Positions 25,925-38,306 of a stretch of 64,000 nucleotides of DNA are shown here, in pieces (positions within the stretch are counted from its first letter, which is position 1; each line of letters begins with the position of its first letter). The stretch spans positions 4,787,616 to 4,851,615 of the forward strand of contig NC_067196.1 in assembly GCF_000699445.3 (NCBI RefSeq), read 5' to 3'. The translations under genes were made by a program, and so were the position numbers. The DNA is from Schistosoma haematobium. Lineage: Eukaryota; Platyhelminthes; Trematoda; Strigeidida; Schistosomatidae. Below the pieces are notes generated by a model. That model saw only the letters and a list, made by a program, of their open reading frames with translations. It had not been told where the DNA came from and made no database searches.

Positions 25925-26278
25925 GAAGTTGAAAACTTATTTATTTGAACACATAAATATTGGTACAAGGGGACACCAAATATATATGCGTCACACGTGT
26001 GTGGGCTGTGATACTGCCTGGGTGCCCAAACCTAACCAGGTGGTTTTCTTGGGAAGCCACACCCAGAGCCTTCGACCTAAAGGTCTGACCCATAAGGCAG
26101 TGGAGCATAGTAAGGAGATACAGTCCCATGGTAGCCGATGACCAACGATTGGTTCATACGCCATTTGTTCCCGCAGGATACTGGAGCCCATGTGCACCAT
26201 TGGTTTGGGGTCGGGCTAAAGCGCCGGACATTCGCTTTTCGTTCTCTCATTTTCGTAAACAACACCCCCGCCACAAGG
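25925..26278 (-). repeat. Interspersed repeat (family D)
   Basis: On the minus strand it reads GTCATCGGCTACCATGG, later TTGGTGTCCCCTTGTACCAA, and ends in AATAAATAAG. The same order of blocks is present on the plus strand at 55640-56090. An AATAAATAA-type 3' end suggests a retroposon. Confidence 0.65.
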
Positions 26279-26279
26279 G

Positions 26280-26612
26280 ATGGCAGAAATTAATAGTAGG
26301 ATATCAGATGCAAAAAGAATGAGGATTAGTCACAATGGCACAAATACATTCATTACTTATCGCCGCAATACTGAACAACCATCAATTAACGTCTGTTTCA
26401 CTTGTGTCATTCTCGTATATTTAATTGACTTTATATTTGTTGGATGTTTCTATGCTGCTATGTATTGTGGTAATATGAATTATTATTTTTGTCCAACCGA
26501 CTGTGGGTTTGAACAGAGATCGCAAACAGAAACTTGTGATAAAGATGAAACTGATAATAAAGATAATAATCGATCATTTATCCCCCACGAAGGACAGAAG
26601 AAACTATTGTAG
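26280..26612 (+). CDS. Hypothetical small membrane protein or terminal exon
   Basis: A 110-residue frame with one hydrophobic segment (VCFTCVILVYLIDFIFVGCF) at about residues 37-56, followed by a Cys-containing stretch (CGNMNYYFCPTDC) and a very acidic, Asp/Asn-rich tail. No similarity was recognised. The upstream 20-40 bp could hold a splice acceptor, so the start is uncertain. The composition is not obviously repeat-like, but a chance frame cannot be excluded. Confidence 0.25.
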   Translation: MAEINSRISDAKRMRISHNGTNTFITYRRNTEQPSINVCFTCVILVYLIDFIFVGCFYAAMYCGNMNYYFCPTDCGFEQRSQTETCDKDETDNKDNNRSFIPHEGQKKLL

Positions 26613-27633
26613 GTTACATGTTGACTTGGTGGTGCAGTGATAAGCACAAATCGAACGAATGCGAGAGGCCTTAATATGTAGTCTAAGACTACTTATAAGA
26701 ATTACATGTAGTCACTAGTAACTCGCCTGACACCTGAAGTAACCCCTATAGACTAGTCTGTAGCTGAACAGGTTATTATAAAGTAACACAAATATGCTGA
26801 CATAGTTTCTGAATTTCTGAAGATAATAGAATCCTTTATAGTCGCTGTTAAAGCCGAATTAAGAACATTACATTCTAAAGTTAACATAAATATTTAACTC
26901 AGTCATTAAGAGTTGTGTCCGATGCAATGATCTACTTAAGGCTGTAATTACAATGGAAAACCTTTGAGAAAAAATATTGACAGAATCTGAGCCCAACATA
27001 AGAAACAGAGCAAATATTCCCAGGAAACATTGAGTGAACAAGACAATAAGACTGTGGTGAGAATAAAAGATATAACTAATCTTTGAATAACTGATTAACT
27101 AAGAACTCAGTATTATAATGGGAGCATATTTTCTGATGTATACAACCAATCAGATTTTTTATAGAATGGCTACTAAATGTAAAATGTGAAACTAAACTGG
27201 CGAAAAAAATGGGAAAAATATTTGAAAGTATTTATTCTTTAGTCTCAAGTTTCAGTAAAGCAATATTGTTAGTAGAAAATCTCAACACTACTCAATAGCG
27301 ACACTAATTTTTATGGAAATATTTGAAAGTCCATAAATCAAGTTTATATCCAAAACTACACCACTCAGTTTGCAGAACATAGTTGGTGTCGTTGGTGTCA
27401 GATTGTGATGAGAATCCTAAATCCAGCCTCTGACTTTGTGAATTTAAAGCTCCTTTTTCTATGTTGACCGGTTGAGTAGAATATTTTAACCATGAAAATT
27501 CAAAGTAAAGATTTTGGCGCATCATCTTTTTAAATGACATGGAGAGAATATTCTATCCACAATTCTGATATAAATCTTTTAGGATCTCCCTCGAGATCAA
27601 CAAAAGCGACTACAATTTTACAGTGGACTTAGA
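26613..27633. other. No gene seen
   Basis: AT-rich intergenic sequence. Short frames without recognisable content. Confidence 0.5.
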
Positions 27634-29320
27634 CTCAGTCAGTATGTCAGCTACAACGTAAGACCTGGCACATATATGCATCGGTCCAAGTTGCCACACC
27701 TCATTAGCACAAGATGGACATCGGATTCATAAAAGTAGTTAATTCAGAGGTTGTAATATATAAAAGAAAGATTGTAATAAGGATATAGTACAGGAAGAAA
27801 GAATTAGTTCGTAGAAACAAAGATATGAAATAATTCTAATCTCAGTTTAATGGAAGACAGAATGTGTATACACGTACGCCATTGTGATCGATTCTGAGCC
27901 ATGATACCAACAGTCTCCAACCATTGGTTACGATAGTTACGCGCATCCCAACCAAGTAGTCTGCATCAACCGACATGGCTACGACTAGAAGTTAGTGACT
28001 TCAAGCACTGATGCCACGTTTTGGTTTGGCCATCCCTAACTTTCTTTCAACCATTCCCAACACTAGTCAGCATTGTGTGTCGTGTTCAGGCATATGTAAC
28101 ACGTGGTCTAGCCATCTCAGTCGATGAAGATTCACAACCTCATCAACTGATTTACCATCATTCCCTAATACCCTGCGTCTAACCTCGCTATTACTTACCG
28201 GATGATCCGAGCACATGGGAGTAATATTTCTAAAACATGTGATCAAATACTAGTTACGTACAAATATCTTCTACTCTTAATGAACACATTTTTTAGCTGT
28301 AAAGTAGAACAGAACGAACTGCCGCGCAGTATACTCATCCCTTAATTGATAGACAGATATTTCGCATTCGCCATAGGTGACGTAAGTTGGTAAAAGCCAA
28401 ACGGGCTTTTCGAGTCCGTGCTGAGATTTCGTCAGACATCAACTCATTAGGGCTGATCAGACTTCCAAGATAAGTGAAGTTGTCAACGCGTTCGACGACT
28501 ACTTTACTCCCTATCCTTAGTTAAGATGTTGACCCAAGCCAGTCCTGAAGCAACAACTTACACCTAGAAGGAGAGAAGCGCATTTCAAACATTCTGGCAT
28601 TGTTGATCAGTGCTACCAAAAGACTCTGCACTTTATCAGTCTTCACCAAACAGGACTATGTCATCTGCGTATTCTAAGTCGATAAGTGGACCTCCTGGTA
28701 GGAGATCAATACCCGAGAATTCAATCGACGAGAATGTTATTTCCATCAGTATGTCTATGATGAAGTTAAACAAAAATGGAGAAAGTGGACAGTCTTGGCA
28801 GGCACTATTCGAGGTTGCAAAAGCAGATGACTGTTCGCTGTAAGCTCTTACCCGACTAACTGTGTTCGATTAAAGAGCCTTCATAAGGTTTTTGTACTTC
28901 TGAAGTACGCCTTTCAATGACAGCCACTGACACAGAACCTCTGAGTCTACAAATTCAAATGCTGCTTTTAAATTAAGAAAGACCACCGATAAGCATGCCT
29001 GTGTTCTAGAACCTGACAAATGGTGAATATGTAGCCAGGCCTGAAGCCAGCCTGATTGTTCCGTGTTTGCAGTTTACGAGTCTTAGTTAGGCGCCTGATA
29101 ATTACTGAGGCTAGTATTTTAGATGCTATATTAGTCCAAATAGTGCCTCAGTCGTTACCACAGCATGATTTTGACCCCTTCTTATATATCGGAACGATAA
29201 GTGATCGCGACCATTCAGATTGGATTACATCTAACTGCTAGATTTTAGCTAAAATACTGGTCGGCCTAATCGCAAAAACTAGACCACCAGACTTAAAGCC
29301 AATCCACCTGACTGTTGACG
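27634..29320 (-). mobile_element. RTE family B, decayed 3' half
   Basis: On the minus strand the order is an RT fragment (28960-29300), an RT region like SGQDCPLSPFLFNF and LEYADDIVLFGE (28600-28830), then the C-terminal part and 3' UTR ending in the family tail near 27640. There are many stops. It supplies the FADD/YADD region that the 15406-18445 copy lacks. Confidence 0.8.
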
Positions 29321-30499
29321 GTGAACAATGCCATTTATTACTGTTGACAGAGGTCCGGCAAACTAGCTTCAAAGAATTATTATTCACTAACTCGGAGAGA
29401 ATCAATCTACCGAACATCAAGCTCATGACAAAGATTTGAGTCAAAGATGATATTTTGCTGTGCAAGCATGTTGTGTGTCCTGACAACAAAATCGTGAGAT
29501 GCAACTCACGTTCGCAAAGAACGAGCCGTAAACATCAGGAGATAAGATTTTGTGACTTGGAAAATATATCTTTACATACATAATACACCTGAAGACTTTA
29601 GCTATATCGTATCTTACCTTTAACGTGTCAGCCACTTTTACGTCAACCGCCAGATGACAGCTTACGAGCTGCATATATAACTGAAACAGACAAACAAAAA
29701 GTGAAAAAGAATTTTTAGTTATTGACTTAAATATGAGGCTACAGGCTTAAAGTCACTTTTTGATGTTTATTCATGAATCATGTACTTCGAACGAGCGGTG
29801 TTATGAAAATTGTGTGTTAATTAATAGAAGAGTCATCCTTTTTCGCATTCAAATTCCGATTTCCATAGTAAGGAGAAGAGGCCTACTGCCTATTTTATTC
29901 TTTTTCTAGTATGTTTTAATGGGTGTTTACTCTCCTCTTAAATTAGTCAGTTAAGGGTGTGGATACCACTCCCTCGGGTATCAGGTTCCAAGTGAAGATG
30001 TCACAGGTATTCAGTGTTTGACAACGCTTCTACCAGTAACACCTTCCAATATATTTCGTTCCCACCCAGAGAAATCAAAAGACAGAGTCGAGGAGGTCGA
30101 GAGAGTGTATTTGGCGATTACCAATATATCGGAATTCTCTGATCTAATTTGGCTAGCGATTGCGGTTGATGTTGAGCACGGCGTTACCACATGTGATCTG
30201 GTGCGGATGCATGACTGAGCGCCTACAGCTAGATGAGTCCACTAAAACATATGGTCAGCATCCAATGTCGAAAACTTAGAGCTATTTATTTTGGGGATTT
30301 ACTAGTGTAATGATGTGAAAACCTGTGTGCTACGGGTATTTTATTTGTTCTCGACTTTTATACTCGCCTGCTATGTCCCCTAATATGTCCCGATCTAGTG
30401 AGGAGAACAAGAGAAGATATGCTAGGTTCAAAATCATTTCTTAGTATTTTATACATCAATATCACACAACCCCTTATTCTGCAATAGGACAGAGCAAAG
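29321..30499. other. No gene seen
   Basis: Short frames only. One 66-residue frame (30018-30218) is not recognisable. Confidence 0.5.
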
Positions 30500-30860
30500 G
30501 GGTGTAGTGACCCACTTCTATCAATAGAACGTGATTGGTGTAATGAAAAATTACTATTATCACCATTTGTAGCAGTGATTGCTATAATGTACTTGTTTGT
30601 TTAACTCTACTAAAGACGCATTCCTCCGTTGGTTGTGACCTTGCACGAAGTCGATTACGCTCAGTAACCACACTTGTAACCTGGCACGATCTCGGTATTC
30701 TCTCGATACTACGAGATCGCCAACAAGCACATCTCGACTACAGCCATCAACTGCCTTCTGATATTTAGCATACGGGAGATCTTATCGGTTGACTCGCATG
30801 TAGTCGTCCTGTAATGGTGATCATAGTCAACCGCGACGCCACAGTACAGAGGTGTAGCTT
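30500..30860 (+). repeat. Diverged relative of Gypsy G1 internal sequence
   Basis: Matches 14735-15090 with substitutions throughout, for example GAACGTGATTGGTGTAATGA against GAACGCGATTGGTTTAACGA, and later CTCGATACTACGAGATCGCC. The open frame at 14858 is not preserved. Confidence 0.7.
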
Positions 30861-31009
30861 CGCAAGCCCCTCTTTTCATGGTGAACCCCGGAGTTTTAAA
30901 ATTTTACGAGTGGTTCCTGTTATGACCTTCGATGTCCGTCTTTTTTCCATTATGCGACTTATCCACCAATCAGAATACGACTTATATAAATCTTCACACT
31001 ATGCCAACA

Positions 31010-31200
31010 AATGACGTTCAACCGTTGTGGGCAGTTTAGTGTCCTTGTGGTCCTGTGTCCTTCCAGCCCGTCCACTTGAGTCCAGAACACAATACCAGCT
31101 TCCGCAATATGATTCATTTATTTCAAACATACTGTGTTTATATATCAATTCAGACAGACCACAGCGTACCATGAAATAGAAAATAACATGTGTACACAAA
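31010..31200. repeat. Interspersed repeat (family E)
   Basis: Related to 8150-8345 in the same orientation (GAGTCCAGAACACAA, TTTCAAACATACTGTGTTTA, GAAATAGAAAATAACATGTG). Confidence 0.55.
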
Positions 31201-31399
31201 TAAGACAAAAAGTGGCTGTGAACTAGAGGGACAGTAATTAATAGACTGAGCATAGCTTAAGAACTGTAACTTGTATAATAATAAATTAAAGGTCAAAATA
31301 AATTTTATAATAAGAGGAATATAAATATACATAATCTAATTATTGAATAATTATACAATAGGAATATTTATAGAATATTAGTCGATTAGTAGTCCTCGG

Positions 31400-32470
31400 A
31401 AGTTACCCGCGAATTAATCTTAGCTCGGATAAAACAGTTCCTCTCTCTATTTTTTCCAAGACACCCGAATCACTTTTTAAACGAGGGATCGATTCCTGAA
31501 CGCAGTTCTCAAGCTTAGTTTTCACCAAGGTTGTATTTAATATGGTGAACATGACAGTATCTAACTTGGCGAATGTCTGTCTTAAAGCCCATAGGTTTCT
31601 CAACCCCTTAGCTACAGTCCCCCAACAATGGGCTGTGGTCTCAAGATCATGACTCAAGATCCTTGGGAGACCGGTCCACGGGAACAGGCATTCCCCCTGC
31701 GTTGTACTTTTGTATCCCCACAGTGCATGTAGACACACTTCGCCGCGTTGATAGGCACCAGCCACTCCTTTGGCCAGTTAATCGTGATCTTCAAGACTGC
31801 CTGTAGTGCGTATACATTTGCGTCTCCCGTTATTTCTCTCCAGATTTTTACATCGTCAGCATATAATAACATCGGAGACTACTATGCTCGGAAGATCATC
31901 TACATTCAGGTCCGGCAATATCAAGATTTTCTAGTTCCAATAGAACTCTCCTTGTTGGCACTCTGCCAAATGCTTTGCTGAAGCATATGTGAACAACATC
32001 CACCGATTTTCTGTTGTCTAGAGCCTTCATTCATTGCTCCCTTGCTATATGGAGGTTTGTTGTACAAGAAAAGCCTTTTCTGGAACCACATTGTTCGCCG
32101 TTTAACAAATTGTTGGTTTCCACAAATGCCATTATGGTTTTGGTGACTATTCCTTCCAGACTTTTAACTACGACACTGTAGTTCTATGACAGTTGTCTTG
32201 GTCCTGTTTCATGTATGGAAATGACGACTGCGTCCTTGCAGTCCACAGACAACGCACCTTGTTTAAGTGACATATTGTATATCGTAGTCGATCGGGCAGC
32301 AATGTGTTGTGCAAATTATATGTCTAGATCTTCGTCTAGAAGAGGCTTCAGAGTGAAAACTGCGCCGAAATAGTTGCTATAGCCTTTACATTTTCCTGAT
32401 CATCCTCTTTTATTTCAGAATCACTCCCTTCTTTAATTAGATTGGGAATCTGTAAAACTATGGTCTAGTT
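31400..32470 (-). mobile_element. CR1-like non-LTR retrotransposon RT fragment
   Basis: Minus-strand pieces in several frames include the catalytic LLYADDVKIWREI with W...PINAAKC after it (31654-31872), and downstream LVKTKLENCVQESIPRLKSD (31403-31765), which is typical of CR1-type RT C-termini. Upstream pieces near 32000-32150 resemble FGFRKG and SKAF boxes. Frameshifts and stops make it a fossil. Confidence 0.75.
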
Positions 32471-32479
32471 CGTTACTAG

Positions 32480-35400
32480 TGCCGCTCTAATAATAGACCT
32501 AATCCTAAAGTTGTAGATTTATTGAGGTGTAACGTGACATTTGTTTGATACCGAATTGAGTGGGATCGTCGCGCACAGGAGGTTACAAAGAATAAGAAGA
32601 ATCCTCTGAATATTGATTAGCTGAAAGATAAATGTGAAAAGTGGCGTAAACCGATCGGGAAATATATGTACTAGTTACAAATGTTCGATTTCATACTTAA
32701 CAAGCGAAAAATATAAGCTTAGGTGAAGATTATTTGAGTTCAACAAAGTGGGATTATAATAATTGGGAATGATTCCGTATGGATGTATCTTAATTAGTCA
32801 TCGTAAGATGCATAGTAATAGTCGTTAGTTAATAACTTAAATTATAGGCAGTGAAAGTACTTTTTGTTTAGAAATATTAAAAGCAATGAATATTGTAGGA
32901 ATGTTAATATTGGTATTATGAAATCAAATAACGATTATGCCGGTAACCTGTCCGTATGTGTTGATTTTCGATTGCATGCGTATTAGCAGGCTAGCTGAAG
33001 CAACAAAAGTATAACCGTGGAAAAGAATTCCAACTAGTGTTCCAGTTAGTTTGATTCGGTTTAGTTAGCGACCTGTAGGTTTACCCGACCTCATTTCTAC
33101 TTGACCGTGGTAGAAATTTAGTAGTACTACTAATACACATGAATGGTTATCACAGCAAAATTTAAATACGTGAGTGATAATTATGTGAATTTTGGATAGA
33201 TAGCTAAGAGCGATTCGTTATACATGAGTGCATCCGCGAAAGGCATGCTCTAGACTCAATGTTCCGATTTGCTGATGGTACACAACAGTTCGTTGCAAGT
33301 ATGCAGTTTATCATAAGGCTGGATACGATTTAACTGAGATATAGTAATTGTAACCGAAAGAGAACGATGAAAATCCCTCCGCAGCCTTTTTGTTGGACAG
33401 TACTTTCATTTATCTGTTTCCTCTCCGTGTAGAGTATTTTGACGTTTGTTCAGATCTCGTTTAATCACACGCTTTGTTCTTCGGTCTTTCTCGTCTGAGC
33501 CTTTATATGATTTTGATTAAAGACTTATCTTTTGTTACGTAATTTTCTATTGAATATTGCCAGACTATTTACAGTAAGATCGTGTTTGACTAAGCCCAAG
33601 GTCAAGGCGTGGGTCAGTGTGTGACTGTTGACATTTTGACTGTTTGCTTGGGAGGGTCGATCGAATTCCCAAGGAATATTTTTGTTGATTCTCAGGTATC
33701 AAACTCTTTAGTATTACCTGTTTCTTTTATTGTTTAGCGCGCCGCTTTGCGTAGGAGAAACTTCTGACTGTATAGCACAGGCAGCACCGTTTGAGGTATT
33801 TTGTTCTTTTGATATAATTTGTTCTATTTTCTAAATCAGAACCGTTTAAATTGCGCACAGGGTTTGTTTTTTGATATAATTTAATACGAGTATCTCAAAA
33901 ACGCTTGGTAAGCTATGCAGAATAACGTAGTCTGGCCTATTCGAATACATCTTGGTTCATCAATCCCGCGTTCAAACCGAATATTGGCAGTTCTGTCGTT
34001 ACAGCAATTATAAGTTACTGAAATCAGTTAAGCCTAGGTGATGTGGTGCTGCATGATGTACTCGGCCAAATAAGATTTTACTATATGATTAACAGTAATG
34101 CCCGTGTGATTATCAGGGAGAACATAATTCGTACCCAAAAGAAACACACTCCAAACTCATGTCTATGAAAATGGCTTGAAGTTTTATCAGCGCTAGGGTA
34201 AATTCGACAGTGACGTTTTCAGTTTGCAGAAGATTCGCTCGACTGCTTATACTGATGATTTGTATGCATGGTTGTGTCACTAAACCTCCAGTTAGATTGA
34301 CAAAATTTCGAAATATTTACTGAATGAGCGGCTGATAGAAAAACATGCTGAACTATTTCCGTTTTTTATGAAATCTGTTCGCATTTTATTCCACCATCAC
34401 TTATAAGTCGACCTATGACAGCCAGCACGCTTGACAAGTCAAAAGTTGCGTTACGTCTACGAGCTCTCTCAGTGACTTTAATTGAACTCATTGTAGTGAA
34501 CTAACATCCAATTTGGTATCGAACCAACATCGGGTTGATTCTGGTGGGAGAGTAGTGTAGTGGCATTGGACTGTAACCACACAATCATCAAAGCTGAACA
34601 CGAGACTACACGGAAGATAGATATTCAATATTTAACGCGGAGAAATACCTAACGATGGAGAAGGCAGGAACAAGTAGTCGAAATAATTGGAGTTGATCGA
34701 TTGGCATGGCCCGGCCATGCAAGCGTGGTCCTCGTTGAATGTTATCTTATATCATTTATTTATATTAAATATATCGTTCTTTCCCTAGCGTCAGCTTGTT
34801 CTCCATCATGTATTAACAAGCGTGACGATACAGTGAAATGTTGTAGACGATGATGTGACTTCCACGTAAGATCTTATAGATTATGCAGATATATCATGAC
34901 AAATTTACAATTTTAAGATATGGTCTATTATTACAGCAGCACTAATACCACAGTAGACCATAATTCTGCAGGTTCTCAGGTTTTATTGAGATACTTCAGT
35001 ATTTTGCTCAAGTACATTCATTTGTCCACACACACATGCTAAGGTTGCCCTCATAGAGGACAAAATTTGAGCGAGGAATATGATTCCAGACACCTATATA
35101 TTTGCCTTAAATTTATGATCGAATTTAAATCCTGACGCTAGTCGCTTTCCATTCCAGCTAAAACGTGGATGTCGAATACATAGCCGTCTCAAGGAGTTTC
35201 ATCACCGCAGAATCCGACGCCATCGAACCTGGCCGCAGTCACGTAAAGCTGTAAATACTCGCCCTAAGCGAGCACCTTCCAAGCCACTCCAAAAAGGAAG
35301 AAGGTACCGGTTTATGCTGGTTGTGCCGTAAATTCGGGTCAGGTGCCCGGCATTGTCGAGCCCCTTGCACATACACGGCGGGAACCTTCCAAGCCGACGA

Positions 35401-35502
35401 ATAAATGCGACCGTGCATGCCCACCTCTCACCTCAGGTTAGTCGCCTATTTTACGTGCACGACTATCGCACCAACGCTAGGTACTGAGTAGATACAGGTG
35501 CT
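32480..35502. other. Unrecognised 3 kb, no gene seen
   Basis: No open frame of note and no similarity to other parts of the window. A GC-richer patch at 35150-35480 abuts the left breakpoint of duplication copy 2 and may be an unidentified repeat. Confidence 0.45.
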
Positions 35503-36736
35503 CAATTCAATGCGTACTCAAGGTTATGCGGATAACAATTTACTGAGGAGTTGCGAAGAATAGCACGATGTTCACAAATTTGGTAAGTGTTTGTCCTGTG
35601 GTAAATATCAGTCACGTACTTCATGCGTGTTTCATAACGCTGAATGCTTTAAATGTGGTAAGATTGTACATATTCAGTCAATTTGTGGTACTACTGTTCA
35701 TTTCGCTGCAACTGATGCTAAACTTTGTAGTTCTGATCCTATAAAGTTAAGTGCTTCTAACGATAATTTGTTTTTGTCCACGATTTAGAAACACAGCCTT
35801 GTTAATCCTGCACTCTGAAACTGAACTTCAGCCAAAACAAACGTATACTTCATGTGGTGTTTGCCGAGAAAACTGGAGACACTCGTATTCAGAAAATAAT
35901 TGGAACAATACAATAAACATAAGTGCATCAAATGAAATCCAGAATCATTGTGAGACAAAAGTTTCCAATCAATTAACTTCTTATCGGATTTCTCATGTCA
36001 TTGTGTGGTGCGTGCTACTGATATTGACAGATATAAGTAGTACGTAGCACCAATCGGAAGTGAAATGCATGGCGACAGAAGGTTACGAAGATCGAAGAGA
36101 AGAGAACGAGAGCAGAGAGTGATTGGTGTGGAAACTAAGGAACAACAAGATCTGAGATAGCTGATTGACATTTTGCAAATGAAGTATTTACTGTATGGTT
36201 TTCAGATTTCATCAAGATATTCTGTAATGTTGTATTGAAATATATTTAGTTGTCCCGGCCTGTTTTCTCGTCCACTACAATTGTGCCAGATTTGGTTTGT
36301 CCTACCGATTTACATACTCTTAATGAAATTTCTTATAAATCTGTTGAATGGATCAATTCATGATTGGAAATTTGACAGATGCTGAATTTTCTAATGATTC
36401 ATCAATTTCCAATAAAATTCCTAATAAATTTCAAAAATATTTCGGAAGAACCAAATCTTATTGTCATATCAGATGTTATTTGTCGTCATAATGCATTTGT
36501 TTCTTGTGGGTAAATTGTTCAATGAGAAGCACGAGTCCTAAATGAGCTCGATTTTGGTTATGATTCCAATGATTTCATACCAACTGTGGTTTATCCTTAT
36601 CATGAAGTTACTTCTAATGAATCTTCTAATCAATGTGAGTAATATAATGTAAATGAAGCAACATCATTTATAACTTGGGGATATGAAAATCCAACATTAT
36701 TTTGTAGTGACTTAATTTTATCACGAGAACGCGATT
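35503..36736 (+). pseudogene. Gypsy G1 gag remnant, copy 2
   Basis: Counterpart of 13527-14760, including the zinc knuckles at 35591-35686. The gag 5' part (capsid-like region) is outside the duplicated block. One visible coding change lies near 35771. Confidence 0.7.
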
Positions 36737-36833
36737 GGTTTAACGAAAACAAATATTATTATAACCAATTGTACCAGTGCTTGTTGTATGTGCTTTTGTT
36801 TAACTGTGCTAATTACAGCCATTTTGTGCTTCC

Positions 36834-37277
36834 ATGACCTTCCATCATTGTTTCACGCTTCGTGGCTACATTCGCACATACTCTCTTCTGCTGGTACCAT
36901 TTCTTGGCACGATCTTGGTATTCATCCGATACCACGAGATCGCCAATGAAGTAAACCTGATTCTAATCCGCCTTCTGATTTGTTTGGCAAGTGTTTTCTT
37001 GGTAGCGGTGTCCATAGTCAACTGGGACTCGACGCCACGCTACAATTTCATGGGGGAAGATAGTGTTGAAAAGTCTATGGTTCAAATCCTAGATATCAAT
37101 GGTTTCAGAATACAATCAACATGGCGATTGTATACAATTCCAGGATTCAGGTGAGTCCGTTCCGATTTCAGTTATTAAATTTAATACTTATTAGTATATT
37201 CTAGGTCATACAAAGTCTACATCCAATATACGATCGGACAGACATATGAAGAACCTAAGGAGAAGAGGTATAATTGA
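36834..37277 (+). CDS. Possible small two-exon ORF, copy 2 (low confidence)
   Basis: Same arrangement as 14858-15301: donor at 37151, acceptor ending at 37204, and TGA at 37275-37277. A single G-to-A change alters one residue (Gly to Glu) after the candidate intron and leaves the frame open. Confidence 0.25.
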
Positions 37278-37314
37278 TTTCAGAAATTTAAATTCTTACT
37301 TAAGCTGTGGAGGA

Positions 37315-37481
37315 TGTCATGTTTGTATGAACTATTGTTTCCTTCGTACTTAATGTTCACCTGATTTCGAATTGCAAATATAATACGTTCGTTTGTGTTC
37401 ACCTAGTTCTTCTCGAATTAAGTTGCACTGTTTCTGGGATTCCTAGTTCGTATAATAATTCAAATACTTCCAATCATCACA
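37315..37481 (+). repeat. LTR-like end of Gypsy G1, uninterrupted
   Basis: TGTCATGTTTGTATG to CCAATCATCACA, 167 bp, containing the empty RTE target TTGCAAATAT at 37372-37381. Confidence 0.6.
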
Positions 37482-37674
37482 GCGTGTTGCTTCAATGTTC
37501 AGTTGGGCTGATCTATTCAGGAGTTCTTTGAAGTGGTCTACCCACTTATTCTGCCGTTTGTAAATCTCATTGATTGGTCTGTCTTCTTTGTCCTTGACTG
37601 GTCTCTCTTGTTTACTATATTTCTCTGCTAGTTTCTCCGTTGTATCATATTCCCTTCTCTTGCAGCTCGATATC
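37482..37674 (-). mobile_element. RTE family A fragment, copy 2
   Basis: Counterpart of 18556-18748. Confidence 0.75.
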
Positions 37675-37887
37675 CATTTATAACGAAACGTTCCTAATAC
37701 ATGGTATTGGAGGCAAAATATGATTGGCCACTGAGTGTGGATAAACAAGCACTTAACCTACTGACTATTAAATTTGTGGTTATCTTTCCTGTCGTTGAGT
37801 TACACTCTGGACTCACTGCTTGCAATTATATTGAATAAAGCACTATGGAGTGTGAATTTGGTTCGCAAGTCTTGAATCTGGTACGAC

Positions 37888-38262
37888 TGTTGGGATACTC
37901 AGAAGAATATCCCAGAAACAATTATCCGGTTAAGTCTAACGCTACCCTTGAACGTTAAATGGTGTCATTTCCCTATTGGTCGTTTCCCTACTGATCAATA
38001 TTTATTTCGCGTGTCATTTTCCTATTGGTCAATATTAATTAACGTGTCATCTTTCTGTTGGTCAATATTTATAGTAATCCTAACTGTATAAATATGCATT
38101 TGTTTGTAAATCATTATTCTGCTGCTCCTGACCCCATAAACGATTTTTCATCTACGGTTCGTGTTCTGATATATTGGAGATTGGGAACAGTATTGGGGTC
38201 GAACTGGGATATCTGAAGCTAGTCAATCGGTAGAATTTAGAGTAGCCAACTCGCGATTCACA
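37888..38262 (+). repeat. 5' LTR of Gypsy G2
   Basis: 375 bp, TGTTGGGATACTC to GATTCACA. It contains three imperfect internal repeats of the form CCTATTGGTC/CAATATTTA (37970-38075) and a TATA-like GTATAAATATG at about 38087. Confidence 0.85.
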
Positions 38263-38269
38263 ATAAATT

Positions 38270-38283
38270 TGGCGACGGAGATT
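38270..38283 (+). other. Candidate primer-binding site
   Basis: TGGCGACGGAG starts 7 bases after the LTR end and begins with TGG, as a tRNA 3' CCA complement should. The tRNA was not identified. Confidence 0.6.
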
Positions 38284-38306
38284 TAGCAACAAGTTGGTGA
38301 TTAACT

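Noticed and set aside
32480..35150. Search for an additional host gene in the 3-kb unrecognised stretch
   Set aside because: No frame above about 60 codons, no exon-like segment with matching splice sites and no domain motif seen.
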